This document shows positions 18,916 through 27,159 of a DNA stretch of 64,000 nt, piece by piece. A model generated the notes under the pieces. The model was not told the origin of the DNA. It saw nothing but the letters and a program-made list of their open reading frames with translations, and searched no databases. The stretch's first letter is position 1. Every line of letters starts with the position of its first letter. The translations under genes and the position numbers were made by a program. The stretch comes from DAOPZC01 sp035353175 (GTDB taxonomy: Bacteria > Verrucomicrobiota > Kiritimatiellia > RFP12 > UBA1067), in NCBI GenBank assembly GCA_035353175.1, contig DAOPZC010000005.1, positions 62,001 through 126,000 on the forward strand, written 5' to 3'.

Positions 18916-19053
18916 CTGCAAATTAGGGAATGTGTTTTTCCGGCCGTCTGCTATACTGACTGAAACCGTGTCGTTGGGCCGGAACGTCTCTCCTCGGGGC
19001 TGACTTCTGGCACGTAAAACACGACGGAAAAACGCCGGAAGCTTCTTTCTGCC

Positions 19054-19812
19054 ATGCCAGACTATATCATCCCCAATCTGCTCAATGCCGGGCGTGTCTT
19101 GAAGCTGTTGGCCTCGGAGCCGGGTCTCACGGCTCTGCAGATCAGCCGGGCGTTGCATGTGCCGCGCACAACGGTCATGCGCATCGCCGCTTCGCTGGTC
19201 CGCGAGGGGCTGCTTGAAAGCGGCGCGCAGCAGAGCTATTCGCTCGGCCCCGCGCTGATTTATTTGGGGATCCGTGCCACGGCAGGTGTGGATCTGACGG
19301 GGTTGTCGAAGCCGCTTCTTAAGCAGCTCGCCGTCAAGACCGGCGAGACCGCGCATCTCGCCATGTTGTCCGACGATAAGTCGCTGCTGCTGGAAGTCTG
19401 CCAAAGCCCGCTGCCGATCCGGGCAGGCGCGCCGGCCGGGACGCTCGCTGATCTCCACTGCTCGGCCACGGGCAAGATCTTTCTGGCGTGGAATTTTCAA
19501 GACACGCTGGCGGCCTTTTTCGCGCGGGTTCAGCCGTTGCCCCGCACCGCGCGGACCCTCACCACGCCGGAACGGATGGCCAAAGAGACGGCTTTAATCC
19601 TCAAGCGCGGCTATGCCGTGGACGAAGAGGAGTTTTATGACGGGATACGCTGTGTGGCGGTGCCGGTCTTCAACAGCCGCGGGCACGTCCATATCGCACT
19701 CGGGCTCACGGGCGTGACTGCTCGTCTGACGCATAAGCGCATTCCCGGCTGTGTGGCCCAGCTCAAAGAGGCGGCCGCGAAGCTCTCCGTGGCGCTTGGC
19801 TACCACCCGTAA
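19054..19812 (+). CDS. IclR-family transcriptional regulator
   Basis: The N-terminal winged helix-turn-helix covers ~8-65 (RVLKLLASEPGLTALQISRALHVPRTTVMRIAASL). The C-terminal ligand-binding domain contains LADLHCSATGKIFLA and RCVAVPVFNSRGHVHIALGLTG, both typical of IclR. 252 residues is normal. A possible -10 box (TATACT, 18952-18957) lies upstream without a good -35. It converges on kduD. IclR proteins such as KdgR control pectin and uronate catabolism elsewhere, so it is a natural candidate regulator for the neighbouring locus (inference). Confidence 0.92.
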   Translation: MPDYIIPNLLNAGRVLKLLASEPGLTALQISRALHVPRTTVMRIAASLVREGLLESGAQQSYSLGPALIYLGIRATAGVDLTGLSKPLLKQLAVKTGETAHLAMLSDDKSLLLEVCQSPLPIRAGAPAGTLADLHCSATGKIFLAWNFQDTLAAFFARVQPLPRTARTLTTPERMAKETALILKRGYAVDEEEFYDGIRCVAVPVFNSRGHVHIALGLTGVTARLTHKRIPGCVAQLKEAAAKLSVALGYHP

Positions 19813-19843
19813 ACGGGACTTGCCTAACGGGGCTTGTCGCGTT

Positions 19844-20608
19844 TCAGCGCGCGAGCCAGCCGCCGTCGACCGCCAGGGTGTGGCCGTTCATGTAGTCCGA
19901 CGCGGGCGAGGCGAGGAAGACGACGGCGGACATGAGGTCCTCCGGCGTACCCCAGCGGCCGGCGGGGATGCGGTCGAGGATCGCCTGGTTGCGGGCGGGG
20001 TTCTCGCGGATCGGCCGCGTGTTTTCGGTGGCGATATAGCCCGGGGCGATCGCGTTGGTGCAGATCCGGTGCGGCGCCAGCTCGTTGGCCATCAGCATGG
20101 TCAGGCTCTTGATGCCGCCTTTGGAGGCCGCGTAGCCCGGCACGAAGATGCCGCCCTGGAACGAGAGCATCGAGGCGATGTTGATGATTTTGCCGCCGCG
20201 GCCTTGGGCGATCATCTGCTTGGCCGCGGCCTGGCTGAGGAAGAAGGGCGTGCTCAGGTTGATGCTGATCACGTCGTTCCAGTTCTTGGCGCTGTGCTCG
20301 GTGAAGGGCTCGCGGCGGATGATGCCGGCGTTGTTCACCAGGATGTCCACGCCGCCGAGCTGCTTGACGACTTCGGCGACGATGCCGGGCGCGACTTCGT
20401 CGCCCTTGCTGAGGTCGGCCGTGATGGCGCAGGTGCGGCGGCCCAGCGCGTTGATTTTTTCGGCGGTCTCATCCATGGGGATCACGTCGACGAGCGCCAC
20501 ATCCGCACCCGCCTCGGCGAGCGCGAGCGCGTACCCTTGTCCGATGCCGCGCGCGCTGCCGGTGACGATGGCGACTTTGCCGTCCAGTTTGAATTGGTCG
20601 AGAATCAT
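19844..20608 (-). CDS. kduD: 2-dehydro-3-deoxy-D-gluconate 5-dehydrogenase (KduD-type SDR)
   Basis: Short-chain dehydrogenase that reduces 2,5-diketo-3-deoxygluconate (DKII) to 2-keto-3-deoxygluconate, the step after isomerisation of unsaturated uronates. Features: N-terminal FKLDGKVAIVTGSARGIGQG Rossmann motif, NNAG, the catalytic Ser-Tyr-Lys set with YAASKGG, and the KduD-like end YMNGHTLAVDGGWLAR. At 254 residues it is full length. It is the second gene of a minus-strand unit with the GH105-DUF4861 gene, whose product would supply its pathway. An AAGGAG site precedes it. kduI is not in the window. Confidence 0.9.
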   Translation of the reverse strand: MILDQFKLDGKVAIVTGSARGIGQGYALALAEAGADVALVDVIPMDETAEKINALGRRTCAITADLSKGDEVAPGIVAEVVKQLGGVDILVNNAGIIRREPFTEHSAKNWNDVISINLSTPFFLSQAAAKQMIAQGRGGKIINIASMLSFQGGIFVPGYAASKGGIKSLTMLMANELAPHRICTNAIAPGYIATENTRPIRENPARNQAILDRIPAGRWGTPEDLMSAVVFLASPASDYMNGHTLAVDGGWLAR

Positions 20609-20671
20609 GAGAGCTCCTTCATTTGTTCAATCGTTCGTTCGTGCGGGGTTTTGGGGCGCGTCAGGGGCGCC

Positions 20672-22888
20672 TCACTTGACGGTCACGGTGAGCGGCGTCC
20701 GCAGGCCGGCGGCGAAGGCGGCGACATAGCCGTTCCAGTAGGTCGCGTTGACGAAGTCGCCCGCGCCGCTCCAGGCGGCGCCCGCGTACCAGACGAAGGG
20801 TTTGTCGGGCGTGAGCGCGGCCAGCAGATAGACGTTCTCGGTCGTGTCCGACATCAGCGTCGCCTTCGTCGGCAACACGACGGCTGTGGCGATGGCGCCC
20901 ATTTTCGGCTGCTCCGGCTCGAAGTTGGTCATCCAGCCCTGCTCGGGATGCACGGCGAGCAGGCCGTTGTGCAGGTGGGCGGCCGAGGTGTCGATGCCCG
21001 GGCCGGCCGTGAGCGGCGCGGAGCCCGTGATGGTGAAGCGGCTTTCGCAGCGCGTGAAGTGCGAGCCGGCGTCGAGGCTCATGCGCCGCGTCTCGGCGAC
21101 CGTGACGCCGTTGCCGCACGCCCACGGCGCGTAGGTGACCTCGAAGACCGTGCGGACCGGGCCGCTGGCGAGGTGTTTCTGCGTGGCCCAGTTCTGGCTC
21201 ACGAAGCAGGTGCCGGCGTTGAAGACGCCGAGGCCGCCGCAGCCGCGCCCGGGGCCGACCTTGTAGTTGTCCATGCCCTCGCCCTCGTCGGCGTGGTAGT
21301 TCTTGCGCTTGAGCCACTTGTCGATGATGGGGTAGCGGACGCTCTTGTTCCAGATGTCGATGCCGCTGGAGACGAGCGACTGGCCTGCGGGCGCCGGCTT
21401 CATGATGACGGGGCCGTAGATGCGCGCGGCGGTGCGGTCGTTCTCCCACAGGTAGTCGTCCATGCGTTCCGGGGCGTGGCGGCTGAAGCAGACGGCGGCG
21501 GTCGGAGCGGCGGGGACGGTGTCGCTCTCGAAGACCCAGAAAGCGCGGCTCTGGCGGGCGAGGGCGTAGGTCTTGAAGATCAGCTCGTCCGGCGTGCCGT
21601 CGCCGTCGGCGTCGATCAGCTGGTGCGGCAGCACCGCGCTGTTGCGGACGTCGAAAACGCGCACCTTGTCCGCCTTGAAGCCGAGCTTCGGCCAGTCGAG
21701 CGTGACCGTCTCGGCGGCGCGGTAGCTGCCGAGGGGGTTGACGACTTCGACTGTCTTGCGGGCGGCGTGCGCGTCGGCGATGACGAGCTTGCGCAGCTCC
21801 ATGGCGGCGCAGAGGTAGGCGCCCACGGCGTAGACCTCATAGTCGTCCGCGGTGTAGGAGGCGACCGGGCGGTCGCCGATCGGCTGCACCCAGCCGAGGC
21901 GGCCTTCGGCGTTGATGTTCCGGGTGATGACGGCCCACGCTTTCTGCACGCAGGGCAGATATTCGGCGCGGTCGAGCACGCCGTTGTTGATGCCCCACAG
22001 CAGCCCGTAGGTGAAGAACGAGGTGCCGCTCATCTCGGGCATGTCGGGGTCTTCGCGGTCGCACAGGCTCGGGCGCCACGCGCCGTCGGCGTGCTGGGCC
22101 TGCTTGAGGGCGGCGGCCATCTCTTTGAAGAGGCCCAGATAGAAGCCGCGCGTGGGCCAGTCCTGCGGCAGGTCGCGCAGGATGATCGGCAGCGAGCCGA
22201 AGACCCAGCCGTTGCCGCGGCACCAGTAGACGTGCTTGCCGTTTTTGCTCTGCTTGTCGAAGTAGCGCGAGTCGCGGAAGAAGAAGTGGTCCTCTTTGCT
22301 GTAGAGGTAGTCGGCCGTGGACTTGTACTCCTGGTCCATGAACGCCAGGTAGCGGGTGTCGCCGGTCAGGCCGTACATTTTGACCAGGACGGTGGGCGAC
22401 ATGAACAGGGCGTCGCACCAGCTCCAGCGCTTCTGGTTGTCCTTCTTGGTGAAGTCGAGCGGGCCTTTGTGCGGGTTGGCGAGGATGTAGTCGTAGGTCT
22501 GGCGCAGGCGCTCGACGTAGACCGGGTTGTTCTCGAACGCGGCGAGCTCGAGCCAGCTCTGCCCAATGCAGTGATCGTCCGCGTGGTAGGTCCGGGTGAG
22601 CGGGGTCCAGCCGCTGGCCTTGCCGAGCTCGCGGATCTGGCCGAGGTAGGGGAGCGCGGGGTCGGAGAGTCCCAGGGCGGCGATGCCCGCGTAGAAGGCG
22701 CCGTAGGTCCAGTCGAGCTTGTTGTGCGGCTTGGGGTTGGCCGTCATCCAGTCGGCGACGAGCCGGGCGTTGCCGCTGATGGCGTCCAACGTCCAGGCAT
22801 CGGAGACTTTGCGTGTCTCTTGGGCCATGAGGGCCGATAGTGCGAAGAGGGCTGAAAACAAGGTGATGCGCAAAGAGACTGTTTGCAT
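20672..22888 (-). CDS. GH105 unsaturated uronyl hydrolase fused to a DUF4861 domain
   Basis: Secreted two-domain enzyme of 738 residues. A signal peptide (to ~22) precedes a GH105 (alpha/alpha)6 barrel at ~30-375. This domain has the catalytic Asp region WSWCDALFMSP (Asp about 159), YWCRGNGWVF near 225 and SGTSFFTYGLLWGINNG. GH105 enzymes remove 4,5-unsaturated uronyl residues left by polysaccharide lyases. From ~395 to the end lies a DUF4861 domain, found in pectin and uronate loci but not biochemically defined as far as I know. A GGGAGG site lies upstream. A dyad operator (22911-22928) sits just ahead of the start. Confidence 0.88.
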   Translation of the reverse strand: MQTVSLRITLFSALFALSALMAQETRKVSDAWTLDAISGNARLVADWMTANPKPHNKLDWTYGAFYAGIAALGLSDPALPYLGQIRELGKASGWTPLTRTYHADDHCIGQSWLELAAFENNPVYVERLRQTYDYILANPHKGPLDFTKKDNQKRWSWCDALFMSPTVLVKMYGLTGDTRYLAFMDQEYKSTADYLYSKEDHFFFRDSRYFDKQSKNGKHVYWCRGNGWVFGSLPIILRDLPQDWPTRGFYLGLFKEMAAALKQAQHADGAWRPSLCDREDPDMPEMSGTSFFTYGLLWGINNGVLDRAEYLPCVQKAWAVITRNINAEGRLGWVQPIGDRPVASYTADDYEVYAVGAYLCAAMELRKLVIADAHAARKTVEVVNPLGSYRAAETVTLDWPKLGFKADKVRVFDVRNSAVLPHQLIDADGDGTPDELIFKTYALARQSRAFWVFESDTVPAAPTAAVCFSRHAPERMDDYLWENDRTAARIYGPVIMKPAPAGQSLVSSGIDIWNKSVRYPIIDKWLKRKNYHADEGEGMDNYKVGPGRGCGGLGVFNAGTCFVSQNWATQKHLASGPVRTVFEVTYAPWACGNGVTVAETRRMSLDAGSHFTRCESRFTITGSAPLTAGPGIDTSAAHLHNGLLAVHPEQGWMTNFEPEQPKMGAIATAVVLPTKATLMSDTTENVYLLAALTPDKPFVWYAGAAWSGAGDFVNATYWNGYVAAFAAGLRTPLTVTVK

Positions 22889-22910
22889 GTGCCGTTCCTC
22901 CCGTTACCAA

Positions 22911-22928
22911 GTGTTCAAATATGAACAC
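22911..22928. promoter_or_regulatory. Dyad operator 1 (GTGTTCA-N4-TGAACAC)
   Basis: Perfect 7-bp arms GTGTTCA/TGAACAC around AATA. It lies about 22 bp upstream of the GH105-DUF4861 start, in its likely leader. It shares the TGTTCA-N4-TGAACA core with the site at 23057-23074. Confidence 0.7.
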
Positions 22929-23002
22929 GCCTTCTCTCAGAATGGCATTCAGTTTAATCGTTCAGCGTATTCCTGCAAGCGTAAAAAGAGACAAGAATTG
23001 GC

Positions 23003-23032
23003 TTGCGCCATCAAATCGCCCCGTGCTAAAAG
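23003..23032 (+). promoter_or_regulatory. Possible promoter for the BNR_4 gene
   Basis: TTGCGC (23003-23008), an 18-bp spacer and TAAAAG (23027-23032). Operator 2 would lie about 25 bp beyond the -10, a position where a bound repressor would block transcription. Confidence 0.4.
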
Positions 23033-23056
23033 AAGGATCGTGATTCACGTCCCGGC

Positions 23057-23074
23057 ATGTTCACATGTGAACAT
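23057..23074. promoter_or_regulatory. Dyad operator 2 (ATGTTCACATGTGAACAT)
   Basis: A perfect 18-bp palindrome with the same TGTTCA-N4-TGAACA core as operator 1, 146 bp away centre to centre. The pair lies between two divergent polysaccharide-degradation genes and suggests one regulator controls both. Confidence 0.75.
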
Positions 23075-23147
23075 CGTGTGGCGGGTGGCGAATGGGCCGG
23101 CGCTGCGGGCCGGCTCCTCTTGAAAGGGATGGTTCAAAGGAGGGGCG

Positions 23148-25142
23148 ATGAAAGCGATACGGACAGCGGTCATGGCGATAGCGGTTGCGGCATGTGCCTT
23201 TGGCGCACCGGACAACGCGGGGTATCCCTTCGACGGAAACACCGGGTTCAGCGTGAGCAACATGGCGGAAACGCTGAAAGCCGGGAGCTTCACTGTTGCC
23301 GTCTGGGTCCGAGTGGCAGACGCGAAGCGCCCTCAGATGTTTCTGACCATGGGAAATCCGAACCAGGACTTCTCCCTTTATCTCTACAAGGACGCGGTGC
23401 GGATGCTGGTTGAAGGCGCACCCGGAAAATATGGCTTCGCGTTGGCGAAGCCGCCTGAAGCGGACGCGTGGACGCATTATCTTGGAACCTATGACGGCAA
23501 GACCGCCAAGGTCTACCGCAACGGCGTGCTGGAGGGGCAGCGGGAGATTCCGCTGGAGCGTGCGGCCTTTGCGCAGCCGCTGACGGTCGGCGTGACGCAG
23601 GGCGACAGCGAGCGCATCCTCAAAGGCAACATGACGGACATCCGCATCTGGAACCGCGTGCTCGAGCCGGACGAGGCGAAGTCGGTTTACGCGGATGAGC
23701 CGCGTCAGGGGCTCGGCCAGGGCCTCGTCTGCCACTGGAACACCCACTCGACCGATACGGTCATCGGGAACCGCGTGAAGGGCGCGCCCGAACTCGTCAA
23801 ATTCCAGCCGGTGCTGGCCGTGTTGATCAATCGCAAGACCGACGGGTTCCGTGGCATCTGGTATTTCAACCAGCCCTCGAAGGACGAGTACGTCTACAAG
23901 TACAGCGGCGGACTGGGCACCTATTGCGCCAAGCACATCCCCATGGCGTGGTATGCGCCGGAAGTGAACAAGACCTTCTTCTGCTACGGCGGAACCGACG
24001 AGAAAAACAGCACGCTGCTGCACATGGTGTCGTACTACGATCACGCGACCGGCAAGGTGGCCCGGCCCACGCTTCTGTTAGACAAGAAGACGGACGACGC
24101 GCACGACAATCCGGTCATCAACCTCGACGACAAGGGCTACGTCTGGATCTTCTCCAGCAGCCACGGCCGCGGGCGGCCCTCCTACATCTCGCGCAGCGTG
24201 ACGCCGTACGACATCGAGGCGTTCCAGCTCATGTGGACGGGAAACTACTCCTATCCGCAGCCCATGTATTATCCGGGCAAGGGGTTCCTTTTCATTCACA
24301 CCTGGTATGTGGCGGGGCGCGGCAACTACGTGATGACCAGCAACCCCGACGGCACCGAGTGGAGCGCGCGCAAGCAGACCGCCTATTTCGAGGACGGCCA
24401 CTACCAGATCAGCGGCACGTGGAAGAACAAGAAGACCGGCATCGCTTTCAACCAGCACCCCAAGGGCAAGGGACTTAATTGGCGCACGAACGTCTACTAC
24501 ATGGAGACGGACGACTTCGGCGCGACATTCAAAAACGTGCAGGGCGAGACGCTGAAAACGCCGCTCACGAACAAGGTGAATGCCGCGCTGGTGTTGGAGT
24601 ACGAGAGCAAGGGCCGCAACTGCTATATCAAGGACGTGCAGTTTGATTCCAAGGGGCATCCGGTCATCCTGTTCGTGCTCAGCAAAGGATACGAATCGGG
24701 GCCCGCCAACGGTCCGCGCGAGTGGCGCCTCGTGCGTTGGACCGGCGCGGAATGGGAAGAGCAGTTCACGGGCATCGCTTCCGGCAATAACTACGATACG
24801 GGACCGGTCTACGTAGAAAGCGACACCACGTGGCGGATCATCGGTCCCACGCAGCTCGGGCCGCAGCCGTACAATCCCGGCGGCGAGATCGCGATGTGGC
24901 TGACCGAGGATGCGGGCGCGACGTGGCGGATGGTGCGGCAGCTGACCCGCAACAGCGAGATGAACCACACCTATGTGCGGCGGCCGGTGAACGTCCATCC
25001 GGACTTCTACGGCTTCTGGGCTGACGGCCACGGGCGCAAGCCGTCCGAGTCGCATCTTTACTTCTGCAATCAAACGGGAGACGTGTTCCGTTTGCCGCAG
25101 TTCATGTCCGGCGATTTCGCGGAACCGGAAAAAGTTCGTTAG
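23148..25142 (+). CDS. Secreted LamG + BNR_4 beta-propeller protein, candidate polysaccharide lyase
   Basis: 664 residues. The signal peptide ends near MAIAVAACAFGA. A LamG/concanavalin-A-like domain spans ~25-195 (GSFTVAVWVRVAD; MTDIRIWNRVLEPDEAKSVY). From ~215 to the end it matches BNR_4-type propellers (KTDGFRGIWYFNQP, NLDDKGYVWIFSSSHGRG, MSYYDH-like MVSYYDHATG, WLTEDAGATWRMVRQLT). This fold includes the ulvan and uronate lyase families PL24/PL25 as well as uncharacterised proteins. Lyase activity would feed the two adjacent GH105 enzymes; that is inference. Strong ribosome binding site AAAGGAGGGG. It is followed 27 bp later by a GH105 lipoprotein. Confidence 0.8.
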   Translation: MKAIRTAVMAIAVAACAFGAPDNAGYPFDGNTGFSVSNMAETLKAGSFTVAVWVRVADAKRPQMFLTMGNPNQDFSLYLYKDAVRMLVEGAPGKYGFALAKPPEADAWTHYLGTYDGKTAKVYRNGVLEGQREIPLERAAFAQPLTVGVTQGDSERILKGNMTDIRIWNRVLEPDEAKSVYADEPRQGLGQGLVCHWNTHSTDTVIGNRVKGAPELVKFQPVLAVLINRKTDGFRGIWYFNQPSKDEYVYKYSGGLGTYCAKHIPMAWYAPEVNKTFFCYGGTDEKNSTLLHMVSYYDHATGKVARPTLLLDKKTDDAHDNPVINLDDKGYVWIFSSSHGRGRPSYISRSVTPYDIEAFQLMWTGNYSYPQPMYYPGKGFLFIHTWYVAGRGNYVMTSNPDGTEWSARKQTAYFEDGHYQISGTWKNKKTGIAFNQHPKGKGLNWRTNVYYMETDDFGATFKNVQGETLKTPLTNKVNAALVLEYESKGRNCYIKDVQFDSKGHPVILFVLSKGYESGPANGPREWRLVRWTGAEWEEQFTGIASGNNYDTGPVYVESDTTWRIIGPTQLGPQPYNPGGEIAMWLTEDAGATWRMVRQLTRNSEMNHTYVRRPVNVHPDFYGFWADGHGRKPSESHLYFCNQTGDVFRLPQFMSGDFAEPEKVR

Positions 25143-25169
25143 TGTGCAGGCCGTGTTGGAGGAGGAACC

Positions 25170-26306
25170 ATGAAAAAAAGTCTGATGACCATCGGAACGC
25201 TGGCGCTGGCCGGCTGCGTGAGCATGAACGAGGGTGTGAAAAGTAATGCGTGTTTCGGCTCGTGGCCCAAGGGCGCTTCGCCTGAAGAAGTGGGCGCGCG
25301 GATCGCCGCGCGCTTCCTGGCTCAGCCCCACAGCCAGTACGGCAGGTTCGGCAAGACGCCCAAGCAGATCACCTATCCCGACGTCTGCACGTGGTACGGG
25401 GCGCTTGCCTTTTCTAAGGAGACGAAGAACAACGCCTTGGCCGTCCGTCTGGCGCAGCGCTTCGAGCCGCTGTTCGGCGCCGACGCGCGCCTCTTGCCGT
25501 TGCCGAACCACGTGGACAACAGCGTCTTCGGCGCGGTGCCCTTCGAGCTCTATCTGCAGACGAAAGAGCCCCGCTATCTGGCCCTGGGCAAGTCCTACGC
25601 CGACGCGCAGTGGGCGCCGGCGCAGGGCAAGGACGACACGCCCGAGGCGCGCGCGCTCACGGCGAAGGGGCTGACTTGGCAGACGCGCTTCTGGATCGAC
25701 GACATGTTCATGATCACCATGGTCCAGGCGCAGGCTTTCCGGGCCACCGGCGACCGCGCCTACATCGAACGCGCAGCCAAGGAGATGGTGGCCTACCTGG
25801 ACGAGTTGCAGCGGCCCAACGGGCTTTTCTACCACGCGCCGGACGTGCCGTTCTTCTGGGGCCGCGGCAACGGCTGGATGGCGGCGGGCACGGCGGAGCT
25901 CCTGCGCTCGCTGCCGGCGGACAACCCGGACCGCCCCCGCATCCTCGAAGGCTACCGCAAGATGATGTTCGCGCTGCTGAAGCACCAGGCGCCGGACGGC
26001 ATGTGGCGCCAGCTCATCGACGACGACGGCTCTTGGCCGGAGACCTCGGGAACCGGCATGTTCGCCTTCGCGATGATCACCGGCGTCAAGAACGGTTGGC
26101 TCGACGCCGCGACCTACGCGCCAGCGGCGCGCAAGGCGTGGCTGGCGCTGGTGGCGTATCTCGATGAGAACGGCGACATCCGCGACGTGTGCGAAGGCAC
26201 GAACAAGAAGGCGGACCGTCAGTACTACCTCGATCGCAAGCGCATCACGGGCGACCTGCACGGCCAGGCGCCGGTCATCTGGTGCGCCGCCGCGCTGCTG
26301 CGGTAA
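25170..26306 (+). CDS. GH105 unsaturated rhamnogalacturonyl hydrolase, lipoprotein
   Basis: 378 residues. The N terminus has a lipobox (LAGC, Cys16), so the enzyme is probably membrane-anchored. The rest is a GH105 barrel: YPDVCTWYGAL, the catalytic-acid region FWIDDMFMITM (Asp177/178), FFWGRGNGWMAAG and SGTGMFAFAM. It would cleave the unsaturated uronyl end of lyase products. GGAGGAGG precedes the ATG. It is probably co-transcribed with the BNR_4 gene, giving a lyase/hydrolase pair. The gene converges on the thioredoxin-like gene with only 4 bp between stops. Confidence 0.9.
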   Translation: MKKSLMTIGTLALAGCVSMNEGVKSNACFGSWPKGASPEEVGARIAARFLAQPHSQYGRFGKTPKQITYPDVCTWYGALAFSKETKNNALAVRLAQRFEPLFGADARLLPLPNHVDNSVFGAVPFELYLQTKEPRYLALGKSYADAQWAPAQGKDDTPEARALTAKGLTWQTRFWIDDMFMITMVQAQAFRATGDRAYIERAAKEMVAYLDELQRPNGLFYHAPDVPFFWGRGNGWMAAGTAELLRSLPADNPDRPRILEGYRKMMFALLKHQAPDGMWRQLIDDDGSWPETSGTGMFAFAMITGVKNGWLDAATYAPAARKAWLALVAYLDENGDIRDVCEGTNKKADRQYYLDRKRITGDLHGQAPVIWCAAALLR

Positions 26307-26310
26307 AAAA

Positions 26311-27051
26311 CTATTTCTTCCGGGCGGCGGCTTCTTCCGCTTTCATCGCGCGGCTGACGGCGAGGATTTTTGCGACTTTGGCCTCGGTCAGCTCGTAGCC
26401 TTTCAGCCCCGTGAAGCCCTCCCAGACGATGGTGTGGTGCAGGGGTTCGAGAATCATCACGTGTGGCCAGCCCCAAACGCCGAACTGCGCTTCGTACCGG
26501 CCTTGGCCGGGGCGGTTCGCGGCCGGTCCGGAGGCCTGATCGGGCAACGCCGCGATGGGTTCGTTTTCTGCCTTCGTGGCGGCGGCCTGCTCTGCGGGCG
26601 TTGTTTCTTTGACGGTCTGGGGAAGGTCCAAGGCCAGATAATACGCTTTCTTGGGTCCGGCGTAAGCCCTGACCTTTTCCTCCGATTCGCCCGTGATGCC
26701 GATCACGGCGAGTTCGCTGCCGAATTTCTTGTGCAGCGTGTTCATCAGCGGCGTCATCCGCTTGCAGGCACCGCACCAGGTCCGCCAAAATTCGATGATC
26801 ACAACCTTGCCATCCAGCTCAGGTTTATCGGTGAGCCATTTCTGGACTTCCAGGGGCGGCGCGTCGGTGTAGAGCCGGGAGTGGGCCCAGATCTGCTTGC
26901 CGCCGGCCGCGGGGCCGCGTGCGGTTCCGTCCGTACAGATGCCGGTGGCCGGGTCGCATTGGGTGGCACCGGCCTGATCTTCGGCCGATGAGATCGATGA
27001 GATGAGCGTGCAGGCGAGCAGGCTCAGGGTGACGGTCAATGTGTGGGTCAT
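26311..27051 (-). CDS. Periplasmic TlpA-like thioredoxin
   Basis: Signal peptide (MTHTLTVTLSLLACTLISSISSA), then a thioredoxin fold with redox pair WCGAC (Cys93/Cys96) in VIIEFWRTWCGACKRM and the late cis-proline strand GWPHVMILEP. Between them is an Ala/Pro/Gln-rich insert (about 150-190) that is longer than in TlpA or ResA. A second Cys pair near the mature N terminus (QCDPATGIC) may also be redox active. Start 27051 is preferred because GGAAAAGG precedes it; the ATG 8 codons upstream lacks a site. Likely a periplasmic disulfide reductase. Confidence 0.85.
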   Translation of the reverse strand: MTHTLTVTLSLLACTLISSISSAEDQAGATQCDPATGICTDGTARGPAAGGKQIWAHSRLYTDAPPLEVQKWLTDKPELDGKVVIIEFWRTWCGACKRMTPLMNTLHKKFGSELAVIGITGESEEKVRAYAGPKKAYYLALDLPQTVKETTPAEQAAATKAENEPIAALPDQASGPAANRPGQGRYEAQFGVWGWPHVMILEPLHHTIVWEGFTGLKGYELTEAKVAKILAVSRAMKAEEAAARKK

Positions 27052-27159
27052 GTCCTTTTCCTTTCGTGTCACCACTATATCCCAATTCGGCGCGAATGGC
27101 GATACGCTGACTGAGTTTCAGGACTGGCGCAGCCACCGCAATCCTGTTATTCTTCAGAC

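Noticed and set aside
19751..22840. 1029-codon open frame on the plus strand opposite kduD and GH105-DUF4861
   Set aside because: It has no family motifs or ribosome binding site. The minus strand encodes two recognisable enzymes with proper starts. Long antisense frames are expected in GC-rich genes.
24078..26261. 727-codon minus-strand open frame opposite the BNR_4 and GH105 genes
   Set aside because: It spans two real plus-strand genes and their intergenic gap, with no plausible start site.
20672..26306. SusC/SusD-type polysaccharide utilisation locus
   Set aside because: No TonB-dependent transporter or SusD-like lipoprotein lies in or next to the locus, so the Bacteroidetes-type label does not fit.
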